In this document: positions 6,288-13,505 of the stretch, piece after piece
Layout: each line of letters starts with the position of its first letter
How positions within the stretch are numbered: the stretch's first letter is position 1
Assembly (NCBI RefSeq): GCF_002077695.1
Contig: NZ_MWUE01000045.1
Coordinates: 1 to 55,291, forward strand
Origin: Pantoea latae
GTDB taxonomy: Bacteria > Pseudomonadota > Gammaproteobacteria > Enterobacterales > Enterobacteriaceae
Direction of reading: 5' to 3'
DNA length: 55,291 nt
Notes under the pieces: generated by a model
Database searches by the model: none
Told to the model about the DNA's origin: nothing
What the model saw: the letters and a program-made list of their open reading frames with translations, nothing else
Translations under genes and position numbers: made by a program

Positions 6288-7256
6288 TTACGCGTTGACC
6301 TTCGCGATCAGGTCCATCATTTTCAGTTTTGGATCGTTTGACACCTTACGCACTTCCAGCTCAATGTGGCGCTCGTTAAGCTTGCGGAAGGCGGCAATAT
6401 CCTTTTCATCGACCGAAACGGCGTTGTTGACCTGGGTTTTTCCCTGGCGAAACGCCATGCCGCCAATGTTGACCGACTTAATGTCGACGCCCTGTTCCAC
6501 CACGCGCAGCACGTCGGTGGGATTGGTAAACAGCAGCATCACGCGGTCGCGGCCATATTTCGGGTTGTTCCAGACGCGCACCATCTTGTCGACGTCCACC
6601 ACGTGCGCGGTGACGCCGGGCGGCGCCACCTGCGTCAGCAGGGTTTTGCGCACATGATCTTTCGCCACTTCGTCGCTGACGACGATAATGCGCGTGACGT
6701 TGGTCTCTTTGGTCCAGCGCGTCGCCACCTGGCCATGGATCAGACGGTCGTCGATACGCGCCAGGCCGATTTTCATATGTTCGCCCGGCGCGAGCGGGGT
6801 GGCGGGCTGCGCCGGAGCGGGCGCGGCAGGGGCGGCGGCCGGCGCGGGCGGTGGAGCAAGCTGGGTTTTCTGCGCTTTTACCCCTTCGCGGCCGGTTTCC
6901 ACCGCGATGGCGACCAGCTCAGCGAAGGTGGGGTCGTCGTCGCGCGCCATCAGGGTTTCCACCAGCATCGGAATATTAACCCCGGCGATAACATCGTAAT
7001 TCTCTTTGTCCAGCACCACGCGGCTGGCCGCGTTAAAGGGACTGCCTCCCCAGGTGTCGACCAAAAACAGCGCGCCTTTCGACGTATCGAGCTGCGCCAG
7101 CTGCGCCTGATATTTTTCAATAAGCGTTTCTGCATTCTCGCCGGGCACAAAGTCGATCCATCCGACGTTCTCCTGCTCGCCCAACAGCATCTCTGCGGTT
7201 TTAAGCAGTTGCTCGGCTGCCCAGCCGTGTGTACCAATTACTATCGCAATGGTCAC
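6288..7256 (-). CDS. manX: PTS mannose transporter subunit IIAB
   Basis: A 322-residue cytoplasmic phosphotransfer protein. The IIA domain (about 1-130) has phosphorylation site H10 in IGTHGWAAEQ; an Ala/Pro-rich linker (about 133-157) joins it to the IIB domain (161-322), whose phospho-acceptor is H174 in DDRLIHGQV. Phosphate passes from HPr to H10, then H174, then the sugar in ManYZ. First gene of the minus-strand operon manXYZ-yobD. The 500 bp upstream carry candidate Mlc and CRP sites, as expected for manX. In E. coli the mRNA is also a target of the small RNA SgrS; I did not identify a pairing site here. Confidence 0.97.
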   Translation of the reverse strand: MTIAIVIGTHGWAAEQLLKTAEMLLGEQENVGWIDFVPGENAETLIEKYQAQLAQLDTSKGALFLVDTWGGSPFNAASRVVLDKENYDVIAGVNIPMLVETLMARDDDPTFAELVAIAVETGREGVKAQKTQLAPPPAPAAAPAAPAPAQPATPLAPGEHMKIGLARIDDRLIHGQVATRWTKETNVTRIIVVSDEVAKDHVRKTLLTQVAPPGVTAHVVDVDKMVRVWNNPKYGRDRVMLLFTNPTDVLRVVEQGVDIKSVNIGGMAFRQGKTQVNNAVSVDEKDIAAFRKLNERHIELEVRKVSNDPKLKMMDLIAKVNA

Positions 7257-7402
7257 TTGCTACCTCCGTTCGCTAAAGAGATTCGTCTGGAGTCGACGAA
7301 CCGTTATGAGTTATCGCTACGGTTATCCCTGGACAAGCGTAGGCAAATCATCTGTATAGATGGGGTATTCTCAAGACGTTTTATGTAGAACAGTCAGTCG
7401 CG

Positions 7403-7432
7403 ATTTATTTTAGTGCGCGAAAAAATAATTTA
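7403..7432. promoter_or_regulatory. Candidate Mlc/NagC-type operator for manXYZ
   Basis: An imperfect palindrome, TTATTTT, eight bases with CGCG near the centre, then AAAAAATAA, resembles Mlc/NagC operators, which have AT-rich arms and a CGCGAAA-like centre. It lies 147 bp or more upstream of manX, and Mlc is the known repressor of manXYZ in E. coli. Assignment is by pattern only. Confidence 0.55.
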
Positions 7433-7448
7433 TGTGACGGTCGTCAGT
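7433..7448. promoter_or_regulatory. Candidate CRP site between manX and yoaE
   Basis: TGTGA (7433-7437), six bases, TCAGT (7444-7448): a full left half-site and a 3/5 right half-site of the CRP consensus TGTGA-N6-TCACA. It directly abuts the putative Mlc operator; CRP activation of manX is known in E. coli. Confidence 0.45.
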
Positions 7449-7526
7449 AATCCGACGGCTGAATCGCTACATCGCATTATTACTATGGTGTAACCGTTGA
7501 ATCATTTGTAAATGAAAGAAAATTTT

Positions 7527-7554
7527 TTGACGTAATTTACTGGGCTGTTACATT
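7527..7554 (+). promoter_or_regulatory. Sigma-70-like promoter of yoaE
   Basis: TTGACG (7527-7532), 16 bp, TACATT (7549-7554). It faces yoaE and would give a leader of close to 200 nt before the start codon at 7759. The leader has small hairpins (TTACTC/GAGTAA near 7569-7582; ACGCC/GGCGT near 7659) and a pyrimidine-rich last 100 nt. I do not see the conserved boxes of the yybP-ykoY manganese riboswitch that precedes other TerC-type genes. Confidence 0.5.
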
Positions 7555-7758
7555 AACGATCTGTTTATTACTCAGGAGTAACGGGTTTCAGCCCACCTTT
7601 ATGGATCGTCACCGACGTCGCTTAACCACTTTGATGCGCGCATCCGCGCCTTCTCTCACGCCTGACGGCGTTCCCGTAGTTCACCCGATTGCCTTTCTGT
7701 CACGTCCTCAGACGCTGGCACGATATCGTTCAATCTGTCTCTCATTCTGGAGTCTGTA

Positions 7759-9327
7759 ATGGAATTTCTCTTCGACCCCTCAATCTGGGCTGGTTTATTA
7801 ACGCTTGTCGTACTGGAAATCGTCCTGGGCATCGACAACCTGGTGTTTATCGCCATTCTGGCTGACAAGCTGCCGCCGAAGCAGCGTGACAAGGCGCGCC
7901 TGATCGGCCTGTCGCTGGCGCTGGTAATGCGTCTGGGCCTGCTGTCGCTGATCTCCTGGATGGTGACGCTGACGCGCCCGTTATTTAGCGTAGGCGAGTT
8001 TAGCTTTGCCGGGCGTGATTTGATCTTGCTGGTGGGCGGGGTGTTCCTGCTGTTTAAGGCGACGATGGAGCTGCACGAGCGGCTGGAGAACCGCCAGCTT
8101 GAGCATCAGGGCAACCGCAGCTACGCCAGTTTCTGGGCGGTGGTGACGCAGATTGTGGTGCTGGACGCGGTCTTTTCCCTTGATGCGGTGATCACGGCGG
8201 TCGGCATGGTTAACCATCTGCCGATTATGATGACGGCGGTGGTGATTGCGATGGGCGTGATGCTGCTCGCCTCGAAGCCGCTGACCAACTTCGTCAACGC
8301 GCATCCGACGGTGGTGGTGCTCTGCCTCAGCTTCCTGCTGATGATCGGCCTGTCGCTGGTGGCGGAAGGCTTTGGCTTTCATATTCCGAAAGGCTATCTC
8401 TACGCGGCGATCGGCTTCTCAATTCTTATTGAGCTGTTTAACCAGATCGCGCGCCGCAACTTTATGCGTCATCAGGCGCATCGTCCGATGCGCGAGCGCA
8501 CCGCCGAGGCGATCCTGCGCCTGATGGGCGGACGCCAGCGCGCGGCGCAGCCTGCCATCAGCGAAGAGTCGCCGCTGACGCAGGCGATGCCGCAGGAGGC
8601 GTTTAAAGATGAAGAGCGCTACATGATCAACGGCGTGCTAACGCTGGCGTCGCGCTCTATCCGCAGCATCATGACGCCGCGCGGCGATATCTCCTGGGTG
8701 GACGTGGCGCGTCCGCTGGATGAGATCCGCATCCAGCTGCTGGACACGCCGCACAGCCTGTTCCCGGTCTGTCGCGGCGAGCTGGACGAGATCGTCGGCG
8801 TGGTGCGCGCCAAAGAGCTGCTGGTGGCGATCGAGCACGGCATGGACGTCGCCACCTTTGCTGCGCGTTCGCCCGCTATCGTGGTGCCGGAAACCCTGGA
8901 CCCGATTAATCTGCTCGGCGTGCTGCGCCGCGCCAAAGGCAGCTTTGTTATCGTCACCAACGAGTTCGGCGTGGTGCAGGGGCTGATTACGCCGCTGGAC
9001 GTGCTGGAAGCGATTGCCGGCGAGTTCCCGGACGAGGATGAAACCCCGGATATCATTGCCGACGGCGACGGCTGGATCGTCAAGGGCGGCACCGACCTGC
9101 ATTCGCTGCAGCAGCTGTTCGACGTCAACGATCTGGTAGATCCGGAGGAGGATCACGCCTCGCTGGCCGGTTTGCTGATTGGTCAGAAAGGGCAGCTGCC
9201 GCTGCCGGGCGAGGTGATCGACCTGCCGCCGCTGCACTTTACCATTCTGCAGGCGACCGACTATCGCGTCGACCTGGTGCGCGTCACGAAAGATAAGCCG
9301 CACGAGGATGAGGAAGAGGAGCAGTAA
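7759..9327 (+). CDS. yoaE: TerC-family membrane protein with CBS and CorC domains
   Basis: A 522-residue protein matching E. coli YoaE. Residues 1-235 form a TerC-type domain of about seven membrane segments with acidic intramembrane motifs (VLEIVLGIDNLVFI and VVLDAVFSLDAVITAVG), thought to bind or move metal ions. A cytoplasmic part follows: linker (about 240-290), CBS pair (about 300-430, with EERYMINGVLTLASRSIRSI and TNEFGVVQGLITPLDVLEAI) and a CorC/HlyC transporter-associated domain (about 440-515). TerC relatives are linked to manganese export and protein secretion. Divergent from manX; the element at 9379 lies in its 3' untranslated region. Confidence 0.93.
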   Translation: MEFLFDPSIWAGLLTLVVLEIVLGIDNLVFIAILADKLPPKQRDKARLIGLSLALVMRLGLLSLISWMVTLTRPLFSVGEFSFAGRDLILLVGGVFLLFKATMELHERLENRQLEHQGNRSYASFWAVVTQIVVLDAVFSLDAVITAVGMVNHLPIMMTAVVIAMGVMLLASKPLTNFVNAHPTVVVLCLSFLLMIGLSLVAEGFGFHIPKGYLYAAIGFSILIELFNQIARRNFMRHQAHRPMRERTAEAILRLMGGRQRAAQPAISEESPLTQAMPQEAFKDEERYMINGVLTLASRSIRSIMTPRGDISWVDVARPLDEIRIQLLDTPHSLFPVCRGELDEIVGVVRAKELLVAIEHGMDVATFAARSPAIVVPETLDPINLLGVLRRAKGSFVIVTNEFGVVQGLITPLDVLEAIAGEFPDEDETPDIIADGDGWIVKGGTDLHSLQQLFDVNDLVDPEEDHASLAGLLIGQKGQLPLPGEVIDLPPLHFTILQATDYRVDLVRVTKDKPHEDEEEEQ

Positions 9328-9378
9328 TCAATCTGAATCTGCGGCGGGTTTATCAAACAGACGAGGATGCTGTTTAAC

Positions 9379-9563
9379 GCGTGGGTGAGATGGGCCGAAG
9401 AGCAAAGCGTCCCGCAACAGGGACAAAAACGCCGGGAGCGTTTTTGAACAACGCGGTGCGTTGGCCCGTTTACGGGCGCACCTCAGGGAAGAGGTGCGTA
9501 TCTGCGGGCCGAGCGAGCAAGGATGCGTAAAGCGACTTTGCGATCGGGCCATCTCATCCACGC
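9379..9563 (+). repeat. Structured intergenic element A (large branched palindrome)
   Basis: The outer arm GCGTGGGTGAGATGGGCC (9379-9396) pairs with 9547-9563 apart from one bulged base and one position that would be a G-U pair in RNA. Next inside is GCAAAG (9402-9407)/CTTTGC (9536-9541), then CCCGC (9411-9415)/GCGGG (9504-9508). Within this lie four hairpins in a row: AAAAACGC/GCGTTTTT around CGGGA, CAACGC/GCGTTG, GCCCG/CGGGC, and GCACCTC/GAGGTGC around AGGGAA. Three core blocks (19, 12 and 15 nt) are identical to element B at 29036-29140. It lies between the yoaE stop and its terminator, so it should be transcribed with yoaE. Confidence 0.8.
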
Positions 9564-9588
9564 AGGTATCCGCTCTTACAGGCAAGCT

Positions 9589-9613
9589 AAACGGCGCATT
9601 TGCGCCGTTTTTT
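9589..9613 (+). terminator. Terminator after yoaE, probably bidirectional
   Basis: AAACGGCGC pairs with GCGCCGTTT around ATTT and is followed by a T-run on the plus strand. On the minus strand the same hairpin ends 2 bp after the pdeD stop's far side with a weaker T-run, so it may serve both convergent genes. Confidence 0.8.
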
Positions 9614-9614
9614 A

Positions 9615-11177
9615 TTACGGGGTCAGCCGCGCCTGATGCTGCGCCAGCCAGGCGGGGAAGTCCTCAATCGGCATCGGCCGCGCGTAAAAATAGCCCTGCA
9701 GCAGATCGACGCCGCGCTCGCGCAGGTAGTCAGCCTGCTCGGCGGTTTCCACGCCTTCCGCCACCAGGCTGATATTCAGACGCTGCGCCAGCGAGATCAC
9801 CATATCGGTGACGGTGGCGTTAATCGCGTCGGTGCCGATTGCGGCGGTGAAAATCTTGTCAATCTTCAGCACGTCCGGCTGCAAATCCTTCAGATAGGAG
9901 AGCGAGCTGTGGCCGGTGCCGAAGTCGTCGATGGCCAGCCGCACGCCGATGCTGTGCAGCTGCGAAATCACCTTCTGATCCACTACCGGCAGCGCGTCAC
10001 GCTCCGTCAGCTCCACCACCAGCTTCGGCAGCGGATTCGCCGGCCACCACAGCTGCTGCAAATCCTCAACGATAGCGCGATCGCGAAAGTGGCTGGCGGC
10101 GACGTTAATGGCGATATGGAACGAAGGACAGCGCGGCAGATTCGGCAGCTGCGCCACCGCTTTATCAATGACAAAGCGCGTCAGCGGCGCAATCAGGTTC
10201 TCTCGCTCAGCCAGCGGAATAAAAACGTCGGGCGGGATCCAGCCCTGGCGCGCGTTATGCCAGCGCAACAGCAGCTCAATGCCGTCGCAGTCGCCGCTCT
10301 GCGCATTGATCAGCGGCTGACAATAGACCATAAATTCATTCGCGGTGATGCCGTAGCTGATCTGCCAGCTCAGGCTCATGCGATTCGCCGTTGCCAGCCA
10401 GACGATATAGCCGATCAGCAGGCTCAGCAGCAGCGCCAGCGGCAGCTGCGACGGCAGAGTCGACAGCGCGAGCCGCGCCGGCGACGGGCCATACAGCGTA
10501 ATGGTAAAGGGATAGCGCAGCGAGGCCTGATCGTAGCTCACTTCGTCTTCCGAGGGCGCCGTCGGCTCAATCAGCGGATTGCCATACTCCAGGCTCTCGC
10601 CGCCAACGTTAAAAATGGCGCGCTCTACCCACGGCAGCTGCGGCTCCAGCAGATAGGTGCTCATCAGCTCAATATTGATCACCTGCAAAATGCCGGAGCG
10701 GTTATCAAGCGATTTAGGCGTCCAGAGCAGCAGGATCGGCGACCCCTTCAGCAGATAGTTGTCGGTCGCCAGCATCATGCGCTGGTTATTGATCGCCAGC
10801 TCGGGATAGGTCTGACTAAAGGGAATGGCGCGCGGGCCGTAAATGCTGGAGCAGTAGATGGTGTCGTTTTCCACCAGCAGAATGGCGCGCACCGTCTGCA
10901 GCGCGGAGATTTTTTCGATCAGCGGAAAGCGCACGTCCTGGCAGGGCACGCCCACCAGACCGAGCGTATTGTTGGCTGAAACGTCAAGCGGCGAAAACAT
11001 GCGGTCAAAGCGCTGAATGGCGCTATCGGCAAAATCGAGCGACTGCTGCTCAATGCGCGATTTCTCTTCAAAAAAGCGGAAAGCCAGCGTCAACATCAAA
11101 ACCACAACGGCGATCACCAACGCGATAAGCAGTCGCTTACGGCGAAACTGTCCAACATATTGCTGGGCCAAAAGCAT
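9615..11177 (-). CDS. pdeD: Membrane cyclic-di-GMP phosphodiesterase (CSS-EAL)
   Basis: A 520-residue protein. An N-terminal membrane segment (about residues 14-34) precedes a periplasmic CSS domain with VPCQDV and YCSSIYG, then a second membrane segment (about 240-260) and a C-terminal EAL domain. EAL catalytic motifs are present: ELLLRW, NVAASHF, ELTERD, DDFGTG, KIDKIF and AEGVET. It would hydrolyse c-di-GMP to pGpG and lower biofilm signalling; CSS-type enzymes respond to DsbA/DsbB-dependent disulfide state, and dsbB is in this window. It corresponds to E. coli PdeD (YoaD), in the same place next to yoaE. The ATG at 11177 follows AAGGTGG by 6 nt; a TTG 8 codons upstream is less likely. Confidence 0.93.
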   Translation of the reverse strand: MLLAQQYVGQFRRKRLLIALVIAVVVLMLTLAFRFFEEKSRIEQQSLDFADSAIQRFDRMFSPLDVSANNTLGLVGVPCQDVRFPLIEKISALQTVRAILLVENDTIYCSSIYGPRAIPFSQTYPELAINNQRMMLATDNYLLKGSPILLLWTPKSLDNRSGILQVINIELMSTYLLEPQLPWVERAIFNVGGESLEYGNPLIEPTAPSEDEVSYDQASLRYPFTITLYGPSPARLALSTLPSQLPLALLLSLLIGYIVWLATANRMSLSWQISYGITANEFMVYCQPLINAQSGDCDGIELLLRWHNARQGWIPPDVFIPLAERENLIAPLTRFVIDKAVAQLPNLPRCPSFHIAINVAASHFRDRAIVEDLQQLWWPANPLPKLVVELTERDALPVVDQKVISQLHSIGVRLAIDDFGTGHSSLSYLKDLQPDVLKIDKIFTAAIGTDAINATVTDMVISLAQRLNISLVAEGVETAEQADYLRERGVDLLQGYFYARPMPIEDFPAWLAQHQARLTP

Positions 11178-11384
11178 CAGTAACCACCTTCCACAGACCA
11201 AATAAAAGCAAGGATAACGGGGTTGTTATCGGCATGGCCCTGTTAAGGTTTAGCCATGCTTCAGAAAAAAAAGCGCTACTGAAAAAATCGCGCGACCTGA
11301 AAAGGTCACGCGAAACATTACTCTACCGTTAATCGCCGTTATGAGCCAGGCCTGACGGCAGCGGGTCGACGCCGCTGACTCTGA

Positions 11385-12749
11385 TTAGTCGCACTGAACT
11401 TTAATCGCCAGACCGCCGCGCGAGGTTTCGCGGTATTTGGCGTTCATATCTTTGCCGGTCTCATACATGGTCTCAATCACTTTATCGAGCGAGACGCGTG
11501 GCTCGCTGGTGCGGCGCAGCGCCATACGCGCGGCGTTGATCGCCTTCACCGAGGCGATGGCGTTGCGTTCAATGCAGGGCACCTGCACCTGGCCGGCGAC
11601 CGGATCGCAGGTCAGGCCGAGGTTATGCTCCATGCCGATTTCCGCCGCGACGCACACCTGCTCCGGGCTGGCGCCCAGCAGTTCGGCCAGCCCGGCGGCG
11701 GCCATGGAACAGGCCACGCCGACTTCGCCCTGACAGCCGACTTCCGCGCCGGAGATAGAGGCGTTCATCTTATAGAGAATGCCAATCGCGCCCGAGGCGA
11801 GGAAATAGCGGATAAAAATATCGGGCGTGACGCTTTCGATAAAGTGATCGTAATAGGCGAGCACCGCCGGCACGATGCCGCAGGCGCCGTTGGTCGGTGC
11901 GGTGACGACGCGGCCGCCGGCGGCGTTCTCTTCGTTCACCGCCAGCGCGAACATATTGATCCAGTCGATGACGTTCATTGGATCGTTGGAGTGTTTCGAC
12001 GATGAGGTGAGCAGACGGCGCAGCGACGCGGCGCGGCGCGGCACGCGCAGCGGACCCGGCAGCACGCCTTCGGTATTAAGGCCGCGATCGATACAGGCCT
12101 GCATGGTCTGCCAGACGTCGGTAAAGTAGTCGCGGATCTCGTCGCGCGAGTGAAGCGCCAGCTCGTTCTTCATCACCAGGCCGGAGAGGGACAGGCCGGT
12201 TTCGCGGCAGTGCGCCAGCAGCTCTTTGGCGGAGTGGAACGGCCAGGGCACGCTCACTTCATCCAGCGCCGACTGGCCAAAGTGCTCTTCGTCGACGATA
12301 AAGCCGCCGCCGACAGAGTAGTAGGTTTTGCTTAAGATCAGCAGGTCGCCCGCAAAGGCGAGCAGGCGCATGCCGTTCTCATGCAGAGAGAGGTTTTCGC
12401 TGCGGAATACCATGCCGCCTTCGCGCGGGAAATCGACTTCATGGGCGCCGTTCGCCAGCAGCAGCCGTTCGCGCTGCTCGACATCTTTGATAAAAGCGGG
12501 AATGGCGTCGATATCCACCGTGGCCGGCGACGCGCCCGCCAGCCCCATAATAATGGCGATATCGGTATGGTGGCCTTTGCCGGTCAGCGAAAGCGAGCCG
12601 TAGACATCCACGGCGATGCGTGTCACCTGCTGAAGTTTTCCCTGTTCAGCCAGCAGATCGACAAATTCTTTGCCTGCTTTCATCGGACCCACCGTGTGGG
12701 AACTCGACGGGCCGATGCCCACTTTGAACATGTCAAAAACGCTAATCAC
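11385..12749 (-). CDS. sdaA: L-serine dehydratase 1 (iron-sulfur)
   Basis: A 454-residue enzyme that deaminates L-serine to pyruvate and ammonia using a 4Fe-4S cluster. The beta-domain start has DMFKVGIGPSSSHTVGPM; the alpha-domain has cysteines in GAEVGCQGEVGVACSM, GLTCDPVAG and QVPCIERN, which are the cluster ligand region, and the terminal IKVQCD motif. It is almost the same as E. coli SdaA. The start is taken as GTG at 12749, 8 nt after GAGGAG and at the family start (VISVFDMF); a GTG three codons upstream overlaps the ribosome binding site. It is preceded by 189 bp of intergenic DNA and followed by a hairpin near 11358-11380. Confidence 0.96.
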   Translation of the reverse strand: MISVFDMFKVGIGPSSSHTVGPMKAGKEFVDLLAEQGKLQQVTRIAVDVYGSLSLTGKGHHTDIAIIMGLAGASPATVDIDAIPAFIKDVEQRERLLLANGAHEVDFPREGGMVFRSENLSLHENGMRLLAFAGDLLILSKTYYSVGGGFIVDEEHFGQSALDEVSVPWPFHSAKELLAHCRETGLSLSGLVMKNELALHSRDEIRDYFTDVWQTMQACIDRGLNTEGVLPGPLRVPRRAASLRRLLTSSSKHSNDPMNVIDWINMFALAVNEENAAGGRVVTAPTNGACGIVPAVLAYYDHFIESVTPDIFIRYFLASGAIGILYKMNASISGAEVGCQGEVGVACSMAAAGLAELLGASPEQVCVAAEIGMEHNLGLTCDPVAGQVQVPCIERNAIASVKAINAARMALRRTSEPRVSLDKVIETMYETGKDMNAKYRETSRGGLAIKVQCD

Positions 12750-12938
12750 AGGCGACACTCCTCACAAAAAATTTTTTTCTCTGCCGGGGCAGTTTATGGC
12801 GCTAATAGTAATCGTCGACCCGGGGAAATGAGCGCCTTTTCGCATGAAATAAACTAATCGTTCGCGCGAGAAATAGTTATCTTTCGCCACGGAGAGCAGC
12901 AGCCTGTTTTGCGGCGGAAAGGCGGGGAAAAGCGGGCG

Positions 12939-13505
12939 TCAGAACGCGATTTGCTCACTGAGGGAACGGATAATGCCCGCCGTCATGCCCCAGACCAGAT
13001 ACTCCTGGTAAACCGAGAGCCAGACAGGATGACGCAGCCCGGCACGATGCACCTCCAGCTCGGCGTAGCGGTTAAGGCGCAGCGCCTCTTCCAGCGGCAT
13101 CTCAAAGGCGCTCTCCACCTCGTCGGGATTAATGTGCAGCGCGATATCCGGTGCAATGACGCCGACCACCGGCGTGACGCGGAAGCCGGTGCTGCTGGTC
13201 ACCGGCGCGAGCTGGCCGATCACCTTTACCTGACAGGGATCGATGCCGACCTCTTCCTGCGCCTCGCGCAGCGCGGTGGCGATAAGCGAAGCGTCGCTCG
13301 CGTCCTGCATGCCGCCAGGGAAGGCGACCTGGCCGGCGTGCTTGCGCAGCTCACGCGAGCGGCGCGTCAGCAGCAGGCCCGGCGTCTCACGCGCGACGAT
13401 CGGCACCAGCACCGCCGCCTGACGGCCAACGGGCGACCGCTGCGGTTTTTCCGGCTGCAGCAGGATAAAGCGGGTCAGAAAGTCGTCGAGCGTCAGCGGG
13501 TTCAT
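12939..13505 (-). CDS. nudL: CoA pyrophosphatase of the Nudix family
   Basis: A 188-residue Nudix hydrolase matching E. coli NudL (YeaB). The UPF0035 coenzyme-A motif LLLTRRSRELRKHAGQVAFPGG region directly precedes the Nudix box, GGMQDASDAS...REAQEEVGI, in which the usual first Glu is Asp, as also in E. coli NudL. It is expected to split CoA and its derivatives into 3'-phospho-AMP and 4'-phosphopantetheine. Its ATG overlaps the pabB stop (ATGA, 13502-13505), a sign of translational coupling in a pabB-nudL operon. Confidence 0.92.
   Translation of the reverse strand: MNPLTLDDFLTRFILLQPEKPQRSPVGRQAAVLVPIVARETPGLLLTRRSRELRKHAGQVAFPGGMQDASDASLIATALREAQEEVGIDPCQVKVIGQLAPVTSSTGFRVTPVVGVIAPDIALHINPDEVESAFEMPLEEALRLNRYAELEVHRAGLRHPVWLSVYQEYLVWGMTAGIIRSLSEQIAF

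Noticed and set aside
6366..7388. Plus-strand frame of 340 codons opposite manX
   Set aside because: Shadow of manX; composition (His, Arg, Gly) is typical of an antisense frame and manX is certain.
7555..7758. yybP-ykoY manganese riboswitch in the yoaE leader
   Set aside because: The conserved loop sequences of that riboswitch were not found by eye.
9379..9563. Integron attC site
   Set aside because: attC hairpins need GTTRRRY/RYYYAAC core sites and extrahelical bases; none are present and there is no cassette gene.
9600..10979. Long plus-strand open frame (459 codons) opposite pdeD
   Set aside because: It mirrors the third-position GC bias of the EAL gene on the other strand; its translation is Gln/Arg/His-rich, with no domain. 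It is a shadow frame.
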